From the NCBI GenBank assembly GCA_009869945.1, contig WIXG01000038.1, positions 283,115 to 347,114 of the forward strand: DNA of 64,000 nucleotides, given 5' to 3'. The notes beneath the pieces were generated by a model. It searched no databases. It had not been told where the DNA came from and was given only the letters and a program-made list of their open reading frames with translations. This stretch comes from Mesaphorura yosii (taxonomy: Eukaryota; Arthropoda; Collembola; Poduromorpha; Tullbergiidae). Position numbers and translations under genes: made by a program. Positions within the stretch are counted from its first letter, which is position 1; each line of letters opens with the position of its first letter. Below are positions 35,306-50,300 of the stretch, in pieces.

Positions 35306-38300
35306 ATGACCGAATTATGGAACTCTGGACCATTCCGCGCCAACATCACGACGACCGACTCGTCCGTGTCGTCCGCAACGCCATCTTCGTTCACAGAAGC
35401 CACGACGGGCTTTGCCAACGGATCCGATTTGGACGGTCGCAATCAGACGCTGTTGATGCTCCCTGGCAACGGTCTTCACCTTGAGCCAGACGTTCTCGTC
35501 CAGATTGGCCTCTACAGCGTCATCTTCCTACTCGCCGTGCTCGGGAACGTTCTTGTCATTCTCACCCTCGTGCAAAACACGGGAATGCGAACAATCACAA
35601 ATTTATTCTTACTCAACTTGAGCTTCTCAGGTAAGCAAGCCTCTCGAATTGTAATTAAAACGGGAATCAGGAATTGCGTTGAAGAAATGAACTTCGTTTT
35701 ATGCAATTCCTTTCGTTAAATGTCTTTCCGACTTTTCTGTTTACATTTTAAAATTAATTTTTCTCATTCCCTCAGAAGTCAGTTAAGTTTGTTTTGTAAA
35801 TGAAGGCATCACAGGAAACAAAATAAAAAATACATGTCCTAGACAAGAAACGTGCTTATTCCACTCTTTTAAAGTTCTCGTTTAATTTTCACACTTTCTC
35901 TTCCTTTTATGTGATTTAGATCTTCTCGTGGGCGTATTTTGTATGCCTTTCACGCTGGCCGGTATCGTCCTGAGAGACTTTGTATTTGGGGCTGTTCTCT
36001 GCAAACTCATTCCGTATCTGCAAGGTAAGTGAAAGGAATTAATGAAGCGTGCATGTTTTCAATTACGCGTAGTATTTAGTTGAGTTGTCATTAAAGTAGC
36101 ACTAAAAGTTCTGGAATACAACTTATCAAATTCATTGTGACCCAAAAGCATGTTCAGTGGCCGCACGGGCGTCGGGCTCCAGAATTCTGTTGGCCGTGAG
36201 ACAGCTTTTTCCCCAAACCTGCTTCGCTTCGACATTTCAAATCTTTTCTGTGCGGCGTGTTGGGGCGCCGCATCAGATCCGGTTAAATAGAGGGTATATA
36301 ATTCGATTTACAAATAGCTGCGTACGAATTTGCATTTTATGCTTTCATTTGCATACATATTTCAACTTCCAGTGGCAATAACTGCGCTGCGTGATCTCTA
36401 CGATATGAAAAACGAACAAACGCTACTGAACGTGACTCGGCGTGGCTGCGGCGTGCAAAGGGAAAGCTACGCAATACGAAAGGCAAAGGGAATAGAGAAT
36501 CAAGTTTGTGCGAGACTCGCGTGACATTTATATCCTCATAATGCACATTTAATTGCACGTCGCCTCGTACGCGTGCGTCTATAAATAATTTCTTGCCCCG
36601 TGTAATTCACACTCGCTCGTGCCCGTGTACGATTGCGAGCATTATTTCGAGTCCTGCGCGTGTATTGAATTGAAAGAGTTGGCGATATGAGTCAAAGAAA
36701 GGTGAGGCGCACATAATTATAACTCGTTAGCGTATTACGCAGTGCATGCGCGCAATTTGGGTTCATTTACATTTCCGTGCTCAGTTTCTCCACGCCTGTC
36801 CTTTATTTTCATGCGTTTATCACACCACTCTGTTGAGTGAAAGCAGAACAGTACGAGAAATGTCGTCAGACTTTGTTCGAGCAATAGCAACTTAGTAAAT
36901 GTTGCTTTTATTCTTTCCTTCTAAATTTTAACAGTGTACCGTTACTGCAAGAAAAATTGCACTCTTAACTGTAATGCAAGTAAAATATTACGTTACCATA
37001 TACACTTTGTTATTTCTGGAGGCGAACTGCCGTTATTCGTCATTCACTTTCACAGTGTTTTTGCCTTTGCTCTATCCACAATCCACGTGCTTGTGCACTT
37101 ATGCTATTTATAATGGTAATATCGTTGAGAGAGATTACGTTTTTGTGAATTTGAGTATTTGAGAGCCTATGAGTTCAACTCCACCTTCTTTCTCTGCTGC
37201 TGCTGCTGCTTGCTATTACTTACTTGATAGCTTCTATTTACGACAAGGACACGCGATATAATCATTCATTCTCTGCCTGGAGTATTGTCGTAAATACTTT
37301 CTCTCGGCAGTTTCTCCTTCAGTTTTCCTTAAAACGTAAATTCGTAAATTTTAGTCTAGCAAAGTATGACGACGGACGAAAAACATGCCTTCAGGCTGGA
37401 AGTCTCATGACCACAACGCAGGCGTACGGCTCCACGTGGTGCCTGTTGGCAGTTCAGCCAGCAGTAAGCATTCATCAGTCCAGTACAGTGTGGGCAGAAT
37501 TAATGTAATTATTGCAAAGAATTCCGTCAGACGGCGGTAAACATGAGCCCGTGCCCTGCCGTGCCGCGCTTCGACTTGTCGCAAGCGGATCGCGGTTCTG
37601 TTCTTATGGATTTAAACTTGTCAAACACCGTGACGGTAATACTTGCAATCTTGACATCTGATCAATCGGCTTGAGGTTTTATTGAGGGCATATTTTGCAA
37701 ATGTATGAGAAATGCGTCGGCAGCACAAAACAACAGAATAGAATGAACAATTCCTGCGGGCTGCGGGCATATAAACATGCATCAAAATGTACTTCATCGG
37801 ACTTTCACTGCGGCCGTGACTGCACGTGACATATTGGCCAGAGAAAGCAAAGGTGATAAACGGCCAATTTCAGTGGAGCTTATCAGCCACTGGAGTTGTT
37901 GTAGTTCCAGGAACGCAAAACGCAAGAACAGCTGAAATTCTAATTAAGACGCAAGTTCAGATGGAAAGATTTTCTCATAACTCACACTCCACGACTCGAC
38001 TTTCTGGTTACACGCATTCGAGTTTCGCATTTTCATTGTTCTTGCTGGGGTTGGACATCCAACATTCCGTTTGCTTTTACCTGTTTCGTTTTCCAGTTTG
38101 TTTACTTTCTAGATTAAAGTGACTTTGCTTATAGTTTCGAAGTTATTAACAGCATTTCAACATGTAAACATAAATAATGCCGAATGCAGGGAACTTTGGT
38201 AAATTTGCTAGAGGCGCCTGTTTGTGGTTGGAGTGAGCCAATTTTATTGGCAATAATACGCTTTGCAAATATCGCGAGTGGGCACCGCAAAGTTAAAGTA

Positions 38301-41300
38301 TCCGAATTCGATTTTCAACTCTGCTTTTAGCAAAGTGGGCCCATCGCAATCGCACTTTTAGTTTTAATGGAATGGCAATGGAAATTTTGCGTTTGGATGA
38401 AATGTGCAACTAAAGTCGATATAAAATAATATTAGACAGCGTGCCTCGGGACACGCTTTTCATCTTTTATGCAAACGAAAGTAACTATTAACGGAGAACA
38501 GTAAACCAATTCGTGGTGCGGTGGTTTCGGCAAGCAGTCATTCATTCCACGGCGCAGAGTTCGTAGTACCTTTGCTTTGGCTTTGGCGTACCGCTCCGGC
38601 CGGGATTACATTTATTTGCTTCGCGTGTATTTACACAAGAGTAATTTAAGCTCTAATTTCATACAACGCGAGCGATGTGCCTTTAAATACCAATTCGACT
38701 CCATTTCATCGTGGTCTGTCGTACCTGCTCATATTTCATATTCGTACAAATCTTGTTTGCGTCTCTTTCACAATGCCCTGATGCTGGTACGTTCATCAAC
38801 TTATTAGTCTGCTTATTTATGTCTGTTATCCGATTTCAATCCGGATACGGTCAGGTTTTGCTGCAAATTCAATTAAAGCCTTATCGTGGAGCCTGTCCGA
38901 AGAAGCATGACCGGACGGTGAATACTGACGTAATATATAACGATTGGCAATGCCATGTAACTTCGTTGCGGTATTTTTGGTGAGTTCTCATAAGCTCACC
39001 ATTATACGGCCAAAGAACTCGCCCCAGCAGCTTTCGGAATTTGGACACCACAGTGCAACTGACAACATTCTGCTCGATTTAACTTCAATACACGGATAAT
39101 GTTTGATCCAAATTGAAAACAAGTTCTAGCAGGAAGTACTTTCACCAGAGTCTCATGAAGTCGTGTCATTAAGTTTGTCGTGTGCGTGTCCCACCTTATA
39201 ATTTATAATTCATACAGAACGAGTCATCTGCCATCGTGCTGTCGGGTAGTAAAACATTAATTGGACCACCGCAAGCTGACAGAAGTTGGACCATCGCGTT
39301 ATTTCAGGCGTCAATTGACTTAACAAGCTGTGACGCGGCAGATACATAATTTCCTAGTATTTGGAAGGCAGCTTTCCAAGCGTGTATTTAGTATTTAGAG
39401 GATTTTGAGTGGAAACTAAGCCACCGCGCTCAGTGCATGCTCCATTGGTAATAAGCCTAATTAGAGCACATGATACTAACTCAAAGCGTGGTGTGTCGCG
39501 CGATAGACGATAACTGAAAAGGGATAGACTAATGGGATTAATTTGAACGAACTTATGACCCGCCAAAGCGAATGTTGAGTCTGGGGGCTTAATTAAGCCA
39601 ATGATATCATCAAGTTATTATGGATACTGGAACCATACGAATTAAAAGATATCGAGACCTCACGCAGAGGCGAATGAGTCAGTAATTCAGCCGCGCAAAC
39701 GACGACGCAAAGGAGATTCGAATTACGTGATGTCTGGCTCGGGTTCGGCTCGGCCAAAACAGCATAGACAGAACTGGAACAGAGAAAGCAAATCCGGGAT
39801 TTACCTAGAAAATAATTTTGTGTGGTTGTCCCACATTTCTCCTGTTGCCTGTGGTTGAAAAATGCAGTCAGTACATCATGCTTTTGTTATGTTCTGCCGT
39901 GTGCACAAAGTATAAAAACAATAATGAAGCAACTTTGATTTATGTGATGGTCTTTATTATTAGCCAACATGTGAAGGAGTGGCCGTCCGCTCTTTTGCAG
40001 CAGGCCGTAGGCTCAGGTGCAGCGTACAGTCTGGCTGGCTAGAGTCTCTGCCTGCTTTGGTTTGTCGTTCGTTCTATTTTTTGCTCATGCTACTTTTCCC
40101 CGCGTGCTTTTGTTTTACGGCCGCAAAGCATGAACGTATGCACAACCATTTAAATTTTTTGTTCATACGCGAATGAGAGCGTAAAAGCAAGCAAACTCGT
40201 ACGCGCAATTGAAGCCGATGTCTGGTCGGGTTAGATTAACTCACGTAAAATGGAAACAAAATGGCATACGCATACGGCTTTGTCTGGCTTTAAAATCGAA
40301 TCAAACTTTGATGTAGTCGCAAACGGTATGCTATTTGGTGTGGAGGCCGACGGAAGCAGGCAGAATCGAGCCTGAAGAGGCTGAGAAATGTGTCATCCTC
40401 CGCTGGCGTGGTATTATTTTCTGAACAAAGAGGCAGGCAGACGAAAAAGACCCGGACACAGGAAGGTGTCAGTGGGTCGGGGAAAGATAGACTCAATTTT
40501 TTATTGTGTGGTGATGAAAGTTGTCACATGGGAACTAATAAAGTTTTGATTCTATTCTACCAACTCAACTCAACTTTTACTCTCTCCGCTACTACGTCTT
40601 CGTGCGCCTTTAAATGACTTTCTTTTTCAACCTTCCGTCGTTGTCACCGCTGCGTTGCACGCAGTTGATTTCTTCGCACCCGAACTCCTGTTGCTGTTGC
40701 CTCTCCGCCGTAGGATGAACGAACCAGAAATCTTTCTCCAATTTCATTCTGGGTCCTAAAAACAAGATTGTGTCACGAAACAAAGAGGCGCTTTCTCTGA
40801 CTCTCCAATGAAAACTGTACGATTGAGAACATTGTGCAATTTTAAAGAATGCTGCTGGCGCAGTTTCGCACGCATTTTATGTCCCATCCACTTGAAGTCT
40901 GCGTCTTTTATTGGGTCGGTCCTCAGTCTCAAAGTTCCTCAATCGATATCCTGCACACATGGAGAATTTTGCTTTATGTCAACACTGCAGAATGCAGCTC
41001 AGGATCTCCACATTAATGAGTTTCTGTGTATGTATTCACATGGCTTTGGCCTAGTTTGAGTTTTATGACAATTTTGGTGTTCCATGAACGCAGTTCTGCT
41101 AACTTTATGATGCAGAATGTGTGTACTTTGTGTGTGGTAGCATAAAAAGTCATCAAATTCAGTAAATTAATACGTCGTATTAATTTTTGATCCTGTTGCA
41201 GCTCACTTTGGGGTTTTGTTGCCGTAGACATTTGAGCTCCGCAGAAGATCATGTGTTTCCACACCATAAACTCGTTACTTACGCTAATTAATAAGAGCGC

Positions 41301-44300
41301 TGTGGGCGTTTGAGCCGAATCGTGGTTCCAGCATGCATGCAGAATTTAACACTTGCGAAAGTTTCGTCAAATACTCGCCATTTAATTCTGTGTGCTCATA
41401 GTTTGTCTGAAAAATAGACCTTTCCAGCTCAATCAATTCACTGTACAATGATTTCAACGTTTTCTGTCTAAGTTGAGAGAAGCGTGAATTTCTCCCACAC
41501 ACACTGTTCCTTTTCTCAGGCAAATATTGAATTTTGACAACGACAACGACTTTCGAGCATGCCGCCAGTACTCGCGAGAAGACGGATTTGAAATATGAAG
41601 TTTAGGAATTCACACATAGATGTATCCCGAGAATGGACGACATTTCAAAAGTTTGCAACTGAAAAGATCGACCGGAAAATTAGAGTTGTGATTTGGAGTG
41701 GGAACAAGCTTGCACCCTCGCCTGCATTGTCTGCGATAAGAGAAAGCGGAAAGCCATGTGTAAGAACAGGCCAATTTTCTATTAAAAAACTTTCGTTGTA
41801 GGAGAGCATGTGATTGTTTTAAAATAGAAGGAACTTCAGGAAACAATATTTGTCATTTGTTATCGTGCGTTCACGAACACTCTCAACTTTTTCTATTAAC
41901 TGTGGCTTCGTGCCGGCAAGACAGACGGTGAACACGGCAATGGGGCTTTGAGGGTGCTTGTAAATTGAGGATCGTGAACTTTGGATGGAATGCACTTGTG
42001 AGTCAGAACAATAGTTTGGATTTCGGCTTATTGTTAATAAAATATGAGTACGAGCATGCTCTGTACACTCAACATTGAGTTTCTAGGCGAGAATCGGCCA
42101 TAATGTACATTTGGTCCGCCTTTCGGCCCACTCGTGGATCACGAGCATAAGAGCTCTTTAAATTCCTGCTAATTCAGAGATGCCTTCCCATAAGAGTTCA
42201 TAGCTGCGTGCGTTCACGACAGCCCGAAAAGTGTTCCGACCTTTCGCAGGCAGAATGCACTTAAAAGGTTATCTTTCGCTTGAGTGACGCGCGTTGTCAC
42301 CATCACCGTCGCCGACCAAGCCCCGGCATGGCATGGCAGTAATAGATTTATAATGCATTCTGTCCCACGCCACATTCCTATAATTCTCGCGTCTACTTTT
42401 TGCCTGTCACAGAAATGGGCGAAATGAAATAAGGGTTAAAGATATAATTTTTCTTTTCACGGAGAAAGCACAAACGTAAAGAGGGTTTGGTTTTGTTTGC
42501 TCAGCCACACTTCCACTGAACAGTTTTTCTTGTTGCTTGCTTGTTGTCTCTTTGTCGCATTTCACATATTATTATTTACAATTTATTTTTCCGTCTTGTA
42601 GCAATGCGAGTGCGTGCTTTCTCCTTCCCAAGACAATAATGCCTGCCTGCCATGTTTACTTATTCTCATAAACAAAAAAATGGAAGCCCAGAGTGGCACA
42701 AGATAAACATGACTGTGTGTACAAAACGACCGTAATGGAGTAATTGTCTTTTATTATGTTCTGGGCCGCTGTCAAGTGCAGAAGACGAACCCGGCCTTCA
42801 TTTCTTCATTTACAGTATTTTAATCCAGGCGAATGAAGACTTGAAAACTCTGAAAGAGAATGGAAAGAAAATTGAGTCGGCTTTCGAGTCGCACAATAAA
42901 AATAACATAAAACAAAATGCTAAGTATTTTGCCCAGCTTTAAATGCCTGAAATGCTCTCCAATACAAAAGAAATAATCTGTCATAATGTCAAAACTTGCT
43001 TCTCCAGTTTTCGTCTGCCCTCATTTCATTTCTTCCGCGTTTCAGTTTCAGTGAGCTCCGAGAAGGATGCTCATTACGGCACAGGATGCTCATGACCAAG
43101 ATTGATAATGATCAAAGTAAGGGAATATTCACAAAATATTTTTAAAATGCAACGGGCGGGTAGAAAATGGAAATTTCAAAATGCGCCAAGTTGAGCATTG
43201 ACCTCTGTCATTGAAATCGTTTCAGACGTGAACTTGAATTTTCATGACCTTGCAGTTTGCTTGCCTTTATTATACGACGCCAATTACACGGAATTGGTGA
43301 TCTCGTTTCACTTTCAATTATCCTTTGAGTAATATAATCCCGGATTTATGTCTGTGTAATTAGATCCTGTCTTCACAACGCTTAATTGCATCCACCACTG
43401 AGCCGGTTTAATCCCCTCACACAAATGTTGGCTCAGCGCCTCCTAAGCTTCAAGTCAGGCCGCCATTCTCTTCCAGTGCGTGGCTTGTATTGCAATCGCT
43501 GCGCCGGTGACGTTTATGGCATCGGATATTAATTTTGTCGTATTTGGGCACTGTGATTACAAGCTATTACCGGGTAATAACAATACAGTGCACAAATCAA
43601 AAACGTAATGCACGTATGAGGTTTACTATGACGTCTAATTTGGAAATGCCGCGCCGCAAATATTACCTATCTACATTGCAAGGGAAAGCAATAAATCTGT
43701 GGGGAGGAATAATTGCATTTGGTCATGCAGATCATAAAATGCTTTCTTTTCCTTTGTTCTTGCATTGCGGCGGGCTGTGCGCGTACTTCGTAATGATTCG
43801 CTTACTCAATCAGCGTGTCTGCGTTTGCGAAGAAATCGTAGCGTGCAAGAATACATTGCTGGTCGATAATGCGAAGAATTCATGGCCGTGGTCTGGGATG
43901 CGAGTTTATCTGTAAAGTGTTCGTTTTCAGTTCTCAGAGTGTACCAAGATTCTTGAGAGAACACAAGGAAGTATGGCGATCGTATTTCATACTTGGCAAG
44001 TGCCATATATTATTTTAGCCATCCACGCCGAAAACTACGAACCACAGAGCATTACGCAAGACGACCACACTGTTTTTGCAATTCTTGCTTTTGGGAATAG
44101 ACCTCCTACGAGATGTTTGGCATTTGATACTCTAAAAAACACGGTCGCGTTGTTTTCATTTGTTGTGTTTACGACGAAGATCCAAATGATTCGATCTGGC
44201 ACGCAGGAAATGAAACGCGAGGACACAATTCGAAAGATTGACGTTGTCATTTCTCTCATTGGAATGCCGGTCGATTGTCGTTGGAGCGAACAGCAACAGC

Positions 44301-47300
44301 GCACTCAGTAGCGTGACATGTGGAAAATACGCTCAGTCATAAAACAATGTCGACGAGGGCAATAGCTTAATAATGAGAGCGGTCGGTCGTATGAGAGCAG
44401 AATTGCAGAATGCACGGAGCGACAGAGCAAAAGTGTGCATGCCTGGTGTTGCTTTCGCGAAATGTGTGGAAAACGAGGGCCGGAGAAGGGAAAGAAATGC
44501 AAGTAAATGGAGTGGAATAAAAGAAAGTGGCGGCAGAGAACGAAGAAGCAGGAGCCCGGTGCGTCATTAGGGAGTTAACTTTGGTGGTCTTTCTTGGACT
44601 GGAAATTGCTGCAGGAACCCTTTTTCATTTGGAGATTCATGAAGTTGAAAGCAGAAACGCTACACGGAGTGCGCGCAAGAGAGAAGTAGACTAGACTTTG
44701 AAGAAGTAGAATTATAATAAGTTCCAAGGAGCGTATTAAGGAGCAGTGGCAGCAGCGGTTTATAAGAAGAAAGAAAAACAAAGAAGGCGAGAAGAAAAAA
44801 CAAATCTTGTGTATGATTCCTTGTGATAAGTTGCTCTATTGTCCTCAAGTACCACACTCAGGGAAAGGAATTCAAAGAGACTTAACTGTGACAAGCTTTC
44901 ACGCTCCTTCGCGGCCTTGAAGCTGAGCGTTACGTCTCGCCTTCGTTTCAAACTGACGCGGGCACTCCACGAAGTCTCTGATTATGACGTTGTCCCGCCG
45001 AGTCAATTTGATACGGGAGCACAGACGTCGAAGAATTGTTTCATTTACTTTCTCCGTCCGGCTGGCTTTCGATTATACGCGTTTGCAGTTTCAATTAAGC
45101 GTTAAAGAAAGATTTCACGCCTTGAGCGGACATGATATTAATAAACTACATACTCGAAATGCATTCGGAGTTATTAGTTTGGTTTAATTAATTGGCCGCA
45201 TTCATCCATTGAGAAAATGTGTGTAGGACTCGGAACCGGTGTCGACGCCCGCCCGCTCAAGCGAACTTAAAGATTATTGACATGATCTCCCGCCGAACTT
45301 GGACCGAAAGGAAGAAGCAGCGAGATATTTGCAGAGTCGCCACCGCGTAAAATCTTTTCCGCCCGCCTCGCAACCAAATCCAATTTCTAATAACGTATGG
45401 ACATTTATTTACATGGCACAGCTTGTCATTTACCCAAATGCTTTAAAGTGTAATTGGATTTGATTATGAAGCAGAAAAGTCTCGAACAGTCAAAGGGCGA
45501 GAAGGAATCTCATCGAACTGTGTGGGACGCCAGGGCCAGAGTTGTTGAATTAATTTTGAAATTACTCAAACCTTCTTATTACAGTAATTCGACTTTGAAG
45601 TTTCTTTTAGTGATTTTTGACAATTCAATTACGCACTACGCGGGTTACTACTGTACGACCTGAGGCAGGTGGCGAAGAAAAGACTCGAGTCAAGTTAGTC
45701 ATTAATCTTGTTAGCTCCTCTGACAAGGGAATTGGCGTGGCGTAGACTAGTCATGTGCCTTTTTGTATGCAGCAGGTATTTCAGGATATTGATCGACGAA
45801 ATTATTCTACGTCTTTTTGTCCGACTTTGCCAAATTATACACTCATGGTTGCATGATTAACGTGACTAAAATTGAAAGCGACAAAACCAAAAAGTGGGAC
45901 TCGGCGTGAAGAACTTGAACTTTTGTATTCAGCGAGTTCCACTTTGAGCCTCAATACTCACTTAAGCCTATGGGGAAGCTTTTGCTGCTGCTATAAGTGA
46001 ATTATAGAATTATTGGTTTTGAAATGGAAAGATACAAATCTTAGCGTTAGGAATTGTGTAATCAGCAGTAAAGCAGACTTGCCGCCTTCAAAAGTAGAAT
46101 TTTCTCGACAACTAACGGAACAACAACGTTCAATTTTGGCGCCTTATTCCAGGCTACCCATTGCTCTTTTAATTGCCTGCAGCAACGATAAGGCATTGCC
46201 TGTCGTTGTGGTTTGTAATAAATTCAATTTTGGAATGTCACAACTCGGAAATGATAAATTATCACTAAACTTTCTGCAAGTTTAAGATTACATAAGTCGC
46301 ATCATTCGAATTCGTCCGTTCTTTTCCATTTTACATGGGTAACGCTAGAAGCACGCTATGAACTATGAAATTAGAAATTGCAATCTTTGCCTGTACCAAC
46401 GTCGTAGCAGCATGGCGTTTCTATTGATCGCTAAACTCACGGCGAAAGCATTTTACTTTAGAGCAACATGTTTTCATTAATGTGACAGGGATGCAGTTAG
46501 TAAAAATAGAATCTCTATGTTCTGCATCATATTTGCGTCTATACAGTTTGTTCTTGATATTAGGAAAATGCTCAGCCTCTCAATGCACGCGTTTTAAAAT
46601 CCACACATTTCGCTAAATTTATTTGAATTGCAACACTCACTACCAAATCCTTCACATCAAAGGCCCTTAACGCATTATACACCTTCCTAGAGTGAATTTC
46701 CGAAACCAAAAGGTTTTGAGGTTTTTAAAACGTCGTCCGTCTCCTTTGATCATCTTCCTTCTTAATGCACTCATGCAAAAATCTTCGCAGAGGTTAAGTC
46801 TTCAAAGTGTCCGAAGATGCGGTGCATGCAGTCTTATATCTCGACGTTCTCGGAATATTTTCTTTCACTTTAATCTCTGTGCAAGTGAGATATGTAAGCC
46901 TAACTTGAATTTCACGTTCAGTTGATACACATATTCTGCATTCTCAGGCTGCGGTTTTCTCGGTCGCACTTCTGTTCAGTGTCAGTTTGCAAAAAAATTC
47001 GCCTGCACTGCGATTTTATTCTCTTCATTCTGTCCGGTCCAGCGTTCATGATGAGAGGCATTTGGCATTTAGTATGTGCGGCGAATTCTTCCTCGTAACG
47101 GTAATGTCAAGATTTTACAACCTGTTTTATTCGCCATATAAAATATGGTCATGTGCTTATCGCAGTCATAAAAGTAAATCACTGGAGTAAAGAAGTAAAA
47201 GTACTGCCAATTTAACTTTAGTTACCAGAAATTAGCATTCCACGCATGATTCTCATTACTGACTTGTAGAAAATCAGTGCAGTTTGTAGAAAAATCAACA

Positions 47301-50300
47301 AACCACAAAATGCATGGGAGGAAGAAATTATAGGAATATTACGACCATCTTAAACTGTACACGAAATTTGCGAAGAATCTTCTTTACGGTAAAAAAAAAG
47401 GCCAGAACCGTGTTTTTAAAAAAGCGGGACCGTCATCGTCATTTCTTTCCATTTGCGTCTCTGCAATATTAAATTTATTCCTTGCAGACGCTTTGTTCTA
47501 AGCAAGAGGCCCGATGAAGACAGTTTTATTTTTCAGTGTAATAAGGCCGGATTTTTTACCAAGACTGAATTTAAATGAATCGGCTCCTTTCATAACGCGG
47601 AAAGTAGAACAGAACATGCTTAGGCAAATGGCAAGGCAATAGGCAAGAACTGTCATTAAGTCCTGTGGATGTGACTCTGCTGTCTGGCCGGGTTTCTAAG
47701 GGCTAGATTAAAAATAAAGCCCCAGTCATTACTCATCGTCATGATACAAAGCCCAACGAACGCAGGCAAGCACTGTCGATTCAAATTAGAACAATTTACA
47801 AATGAATTAAAACTCCACTTTATGAATAGCAAAATTGGAAATAGAGATCAATATTCATTCTTCTCGTCTGGCCATGTGTTGAGTTGAGGGCATTGGGCAT
47901 ATTGTTCACGAAAACCCCAACCAAAGTCAATTTATTTGCAAATGGAAGCGCAAGGAACCGATCGCGCCGAAATAGATAAACTGGAAACAACGCAGTTGCA
48001 GTCAGTGTCTTATGTTACATTATTATTATGGGCTTCGCTATCTGTATACGGCGCGATAGCCGAAGACACATAAATTTCACGAAGAATATAGTGCAGGGAG
48101 GCAGGCAGGTGACGTGTCGAGAGAGAAAGAGACCAAAGTGAGAATATTATACTCCGCATAATTCCCCGGAGCTTTTGTGTTACGCGAGAGAACGTGTGTA
48201 AGAGCGCGTTAGATGAACCATTAGTCTCTTCCAGCAACCGACACCTCCACAAACACAGGCACTGGCATTCAAGCGTATTTATAGAGTGACTGTGACGTCG
48301 GAGGAAGACCGCACGCTTCTTTTCACGCAAGATACGACCTACCGACCGAGGGAGATCAAAGCCAGGGCAAGGCAAAGAAAAATGATGAGAAAACTAACTA
48401 CGACAGAGTGGGAAAGACTCAAATTATGAACCTCCACGCTTCATCACCCGTCTAAGGCGATTTTTGCTGCATTCCAGTGATACTGACGGCTCCTGACTTT
48501 TCAATTCAAATGAGGTTCGTTGAATTATGTCCAAGAAATGACAAGAAAGATTGACACACAAATCCTGTCATGGCATGAGAACAGCGTACAAGCGCAAGTT
48601 GTCCAATTAATCAAATTTGTTGGTAGTTGACTTGGGCCAAGATGCTGAGGCCTTTTGCCAGTGTAATGTATGGAGGAAAGAGGAACGAAGAAGGCAGAAA
48701 CACGGATTCATTCAAGTTTTAATTGCCCTGAGCTCGTAGCGCGTGTCGTGATCTCTTGAACAAACAAATTGTTTAGTTAGTCGGAACTTTCCAGCTTCTC
48801 ATTAACTTTTGATGACTCCAAGATACGAATCTATTGTCGTGTATCCGGAGAAGTCTTCTGACGACGCGTCTGGCAATTCTGCACGAGTTCAATGCCCACA
48901 GTTTTTATTTTAAGAGTTGTCAAAGTCTGGCAGACGCCAGATACGATTTTATACGGATTATTTATAGATGCAGAGAAGATCTTGGTGAGTTTCTTAGAAT
49001 ATTTCAGCTCAAAGCATTTTTTGTAGACAAAGCCTTGCTTGAGGATGAGATAATCACAGTTGACGAGTTCAGACCCCAAGCGCAATTTTCTATTCGGAGG
49101 CACAGAAAATAAAAATACAGGTGAATGATGTTTAAGTACACGACATCAAAATTGCATTTAGCATTTGTAATTCCTCTCCCTCTGGAATCTGGAAGCAAGC
49201 AGACACTTTGTGACAAGCAATAAAATGCATCTGGCCTTGTGCAAATGTGCAAAACGCGAGTTCCCACGTCCTTCGCGAATTCGCATGTCCTTAACTGCTG
49301 TGTTGTTACGACCTACTTGAGACTTTCTGGAGTCTCAATATTGCGCTTCGAAATCATAATGGCAAGCAGGAATAGGCAATGGGATGTACCATATTGCGAC
49401 CGCAAGAGACGTAATAGCGCCACTGCATAAGAGGAGCCGTCCTTCGGAGAATGATGGCCCATGTTTACATAGTATTAAACCCAGAACAAACTCAAAAGTC
49501 GTCATTTCGCTGATTTCGCTCTTGGTGGACTCAGTTACAGTTTCTGCTTCTCGAGCACGCCGTCGTCGCTGCCTCGCTGCTCCTACTTTCGCGAAGGATT
49601 AGATCAAAAGCCACAAAACTAACGAACCGTTCAACTGCACTACTTTGGAACTTTTTTCAACTCGCGATTCGCGACCTTGCCTAAGACTCTGGCAAAAGTC
49701 AGTCGAGGGTTGGAATCCACTTCCACTTCCACCGTATGGCAATCAAATTATAAAAGTTGGTTGAAAGGTTGAGCTTGGGCTGCACTTTCTCGCTGCTGCT
49801 GCGTGAAAATGTGCGCAATTAGAATGCAAACGGAAAGTTGATGAATGAAAATGACAATAATACAATTGCAATTTTTAATTTCGAAATCGTGAAGCCGCCG
49901 TCATTTGCTGGAGAAAATGAACACGCACACGCCTTCAGCGCGTGAGCAAAGACGAACGAGCAGAAATTGAATGAAGCAAATGAAGCTTAATTAATGTAAG
50001 TAGTAAACAAGCTTAATCAAGCAAAGTCGGTGAAAATTGGAAGAAAGAAAGAAAGTGGATTGAGAGCTTCGGTACTTTACGAATGAACACTGACTTCAAA
50101 GAGAAACTGCAACTCTTCGCGTACGCGTTTCGACTCGGGCGGAGGTGGTTCGTTCTAAACTTTCTCCACATGTGATAAACATCGAGTATCTCACAGCTAG
50201 GATCTGATTCCAAATCCTAAATTCGAATTCAGTTTTTTATATTCGCGGGACGTAAGACGAGTGCACGATATAACGAGCGAGTTCCTTTTGCTTGTGCAGC

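Noticed and set aside
43535-43915. 126-codon frame in the receptor intron
   Set aside because: No recognised domain, no good splice or promoter context; length is within chance for 24 kb of noncoding DNA.
48831-49112. About 90-codon frames open on both strands at the same place
   Set aside because: Overlapping openness on both strands is common where stop-forming triplets are rare; neither product resembles a family.
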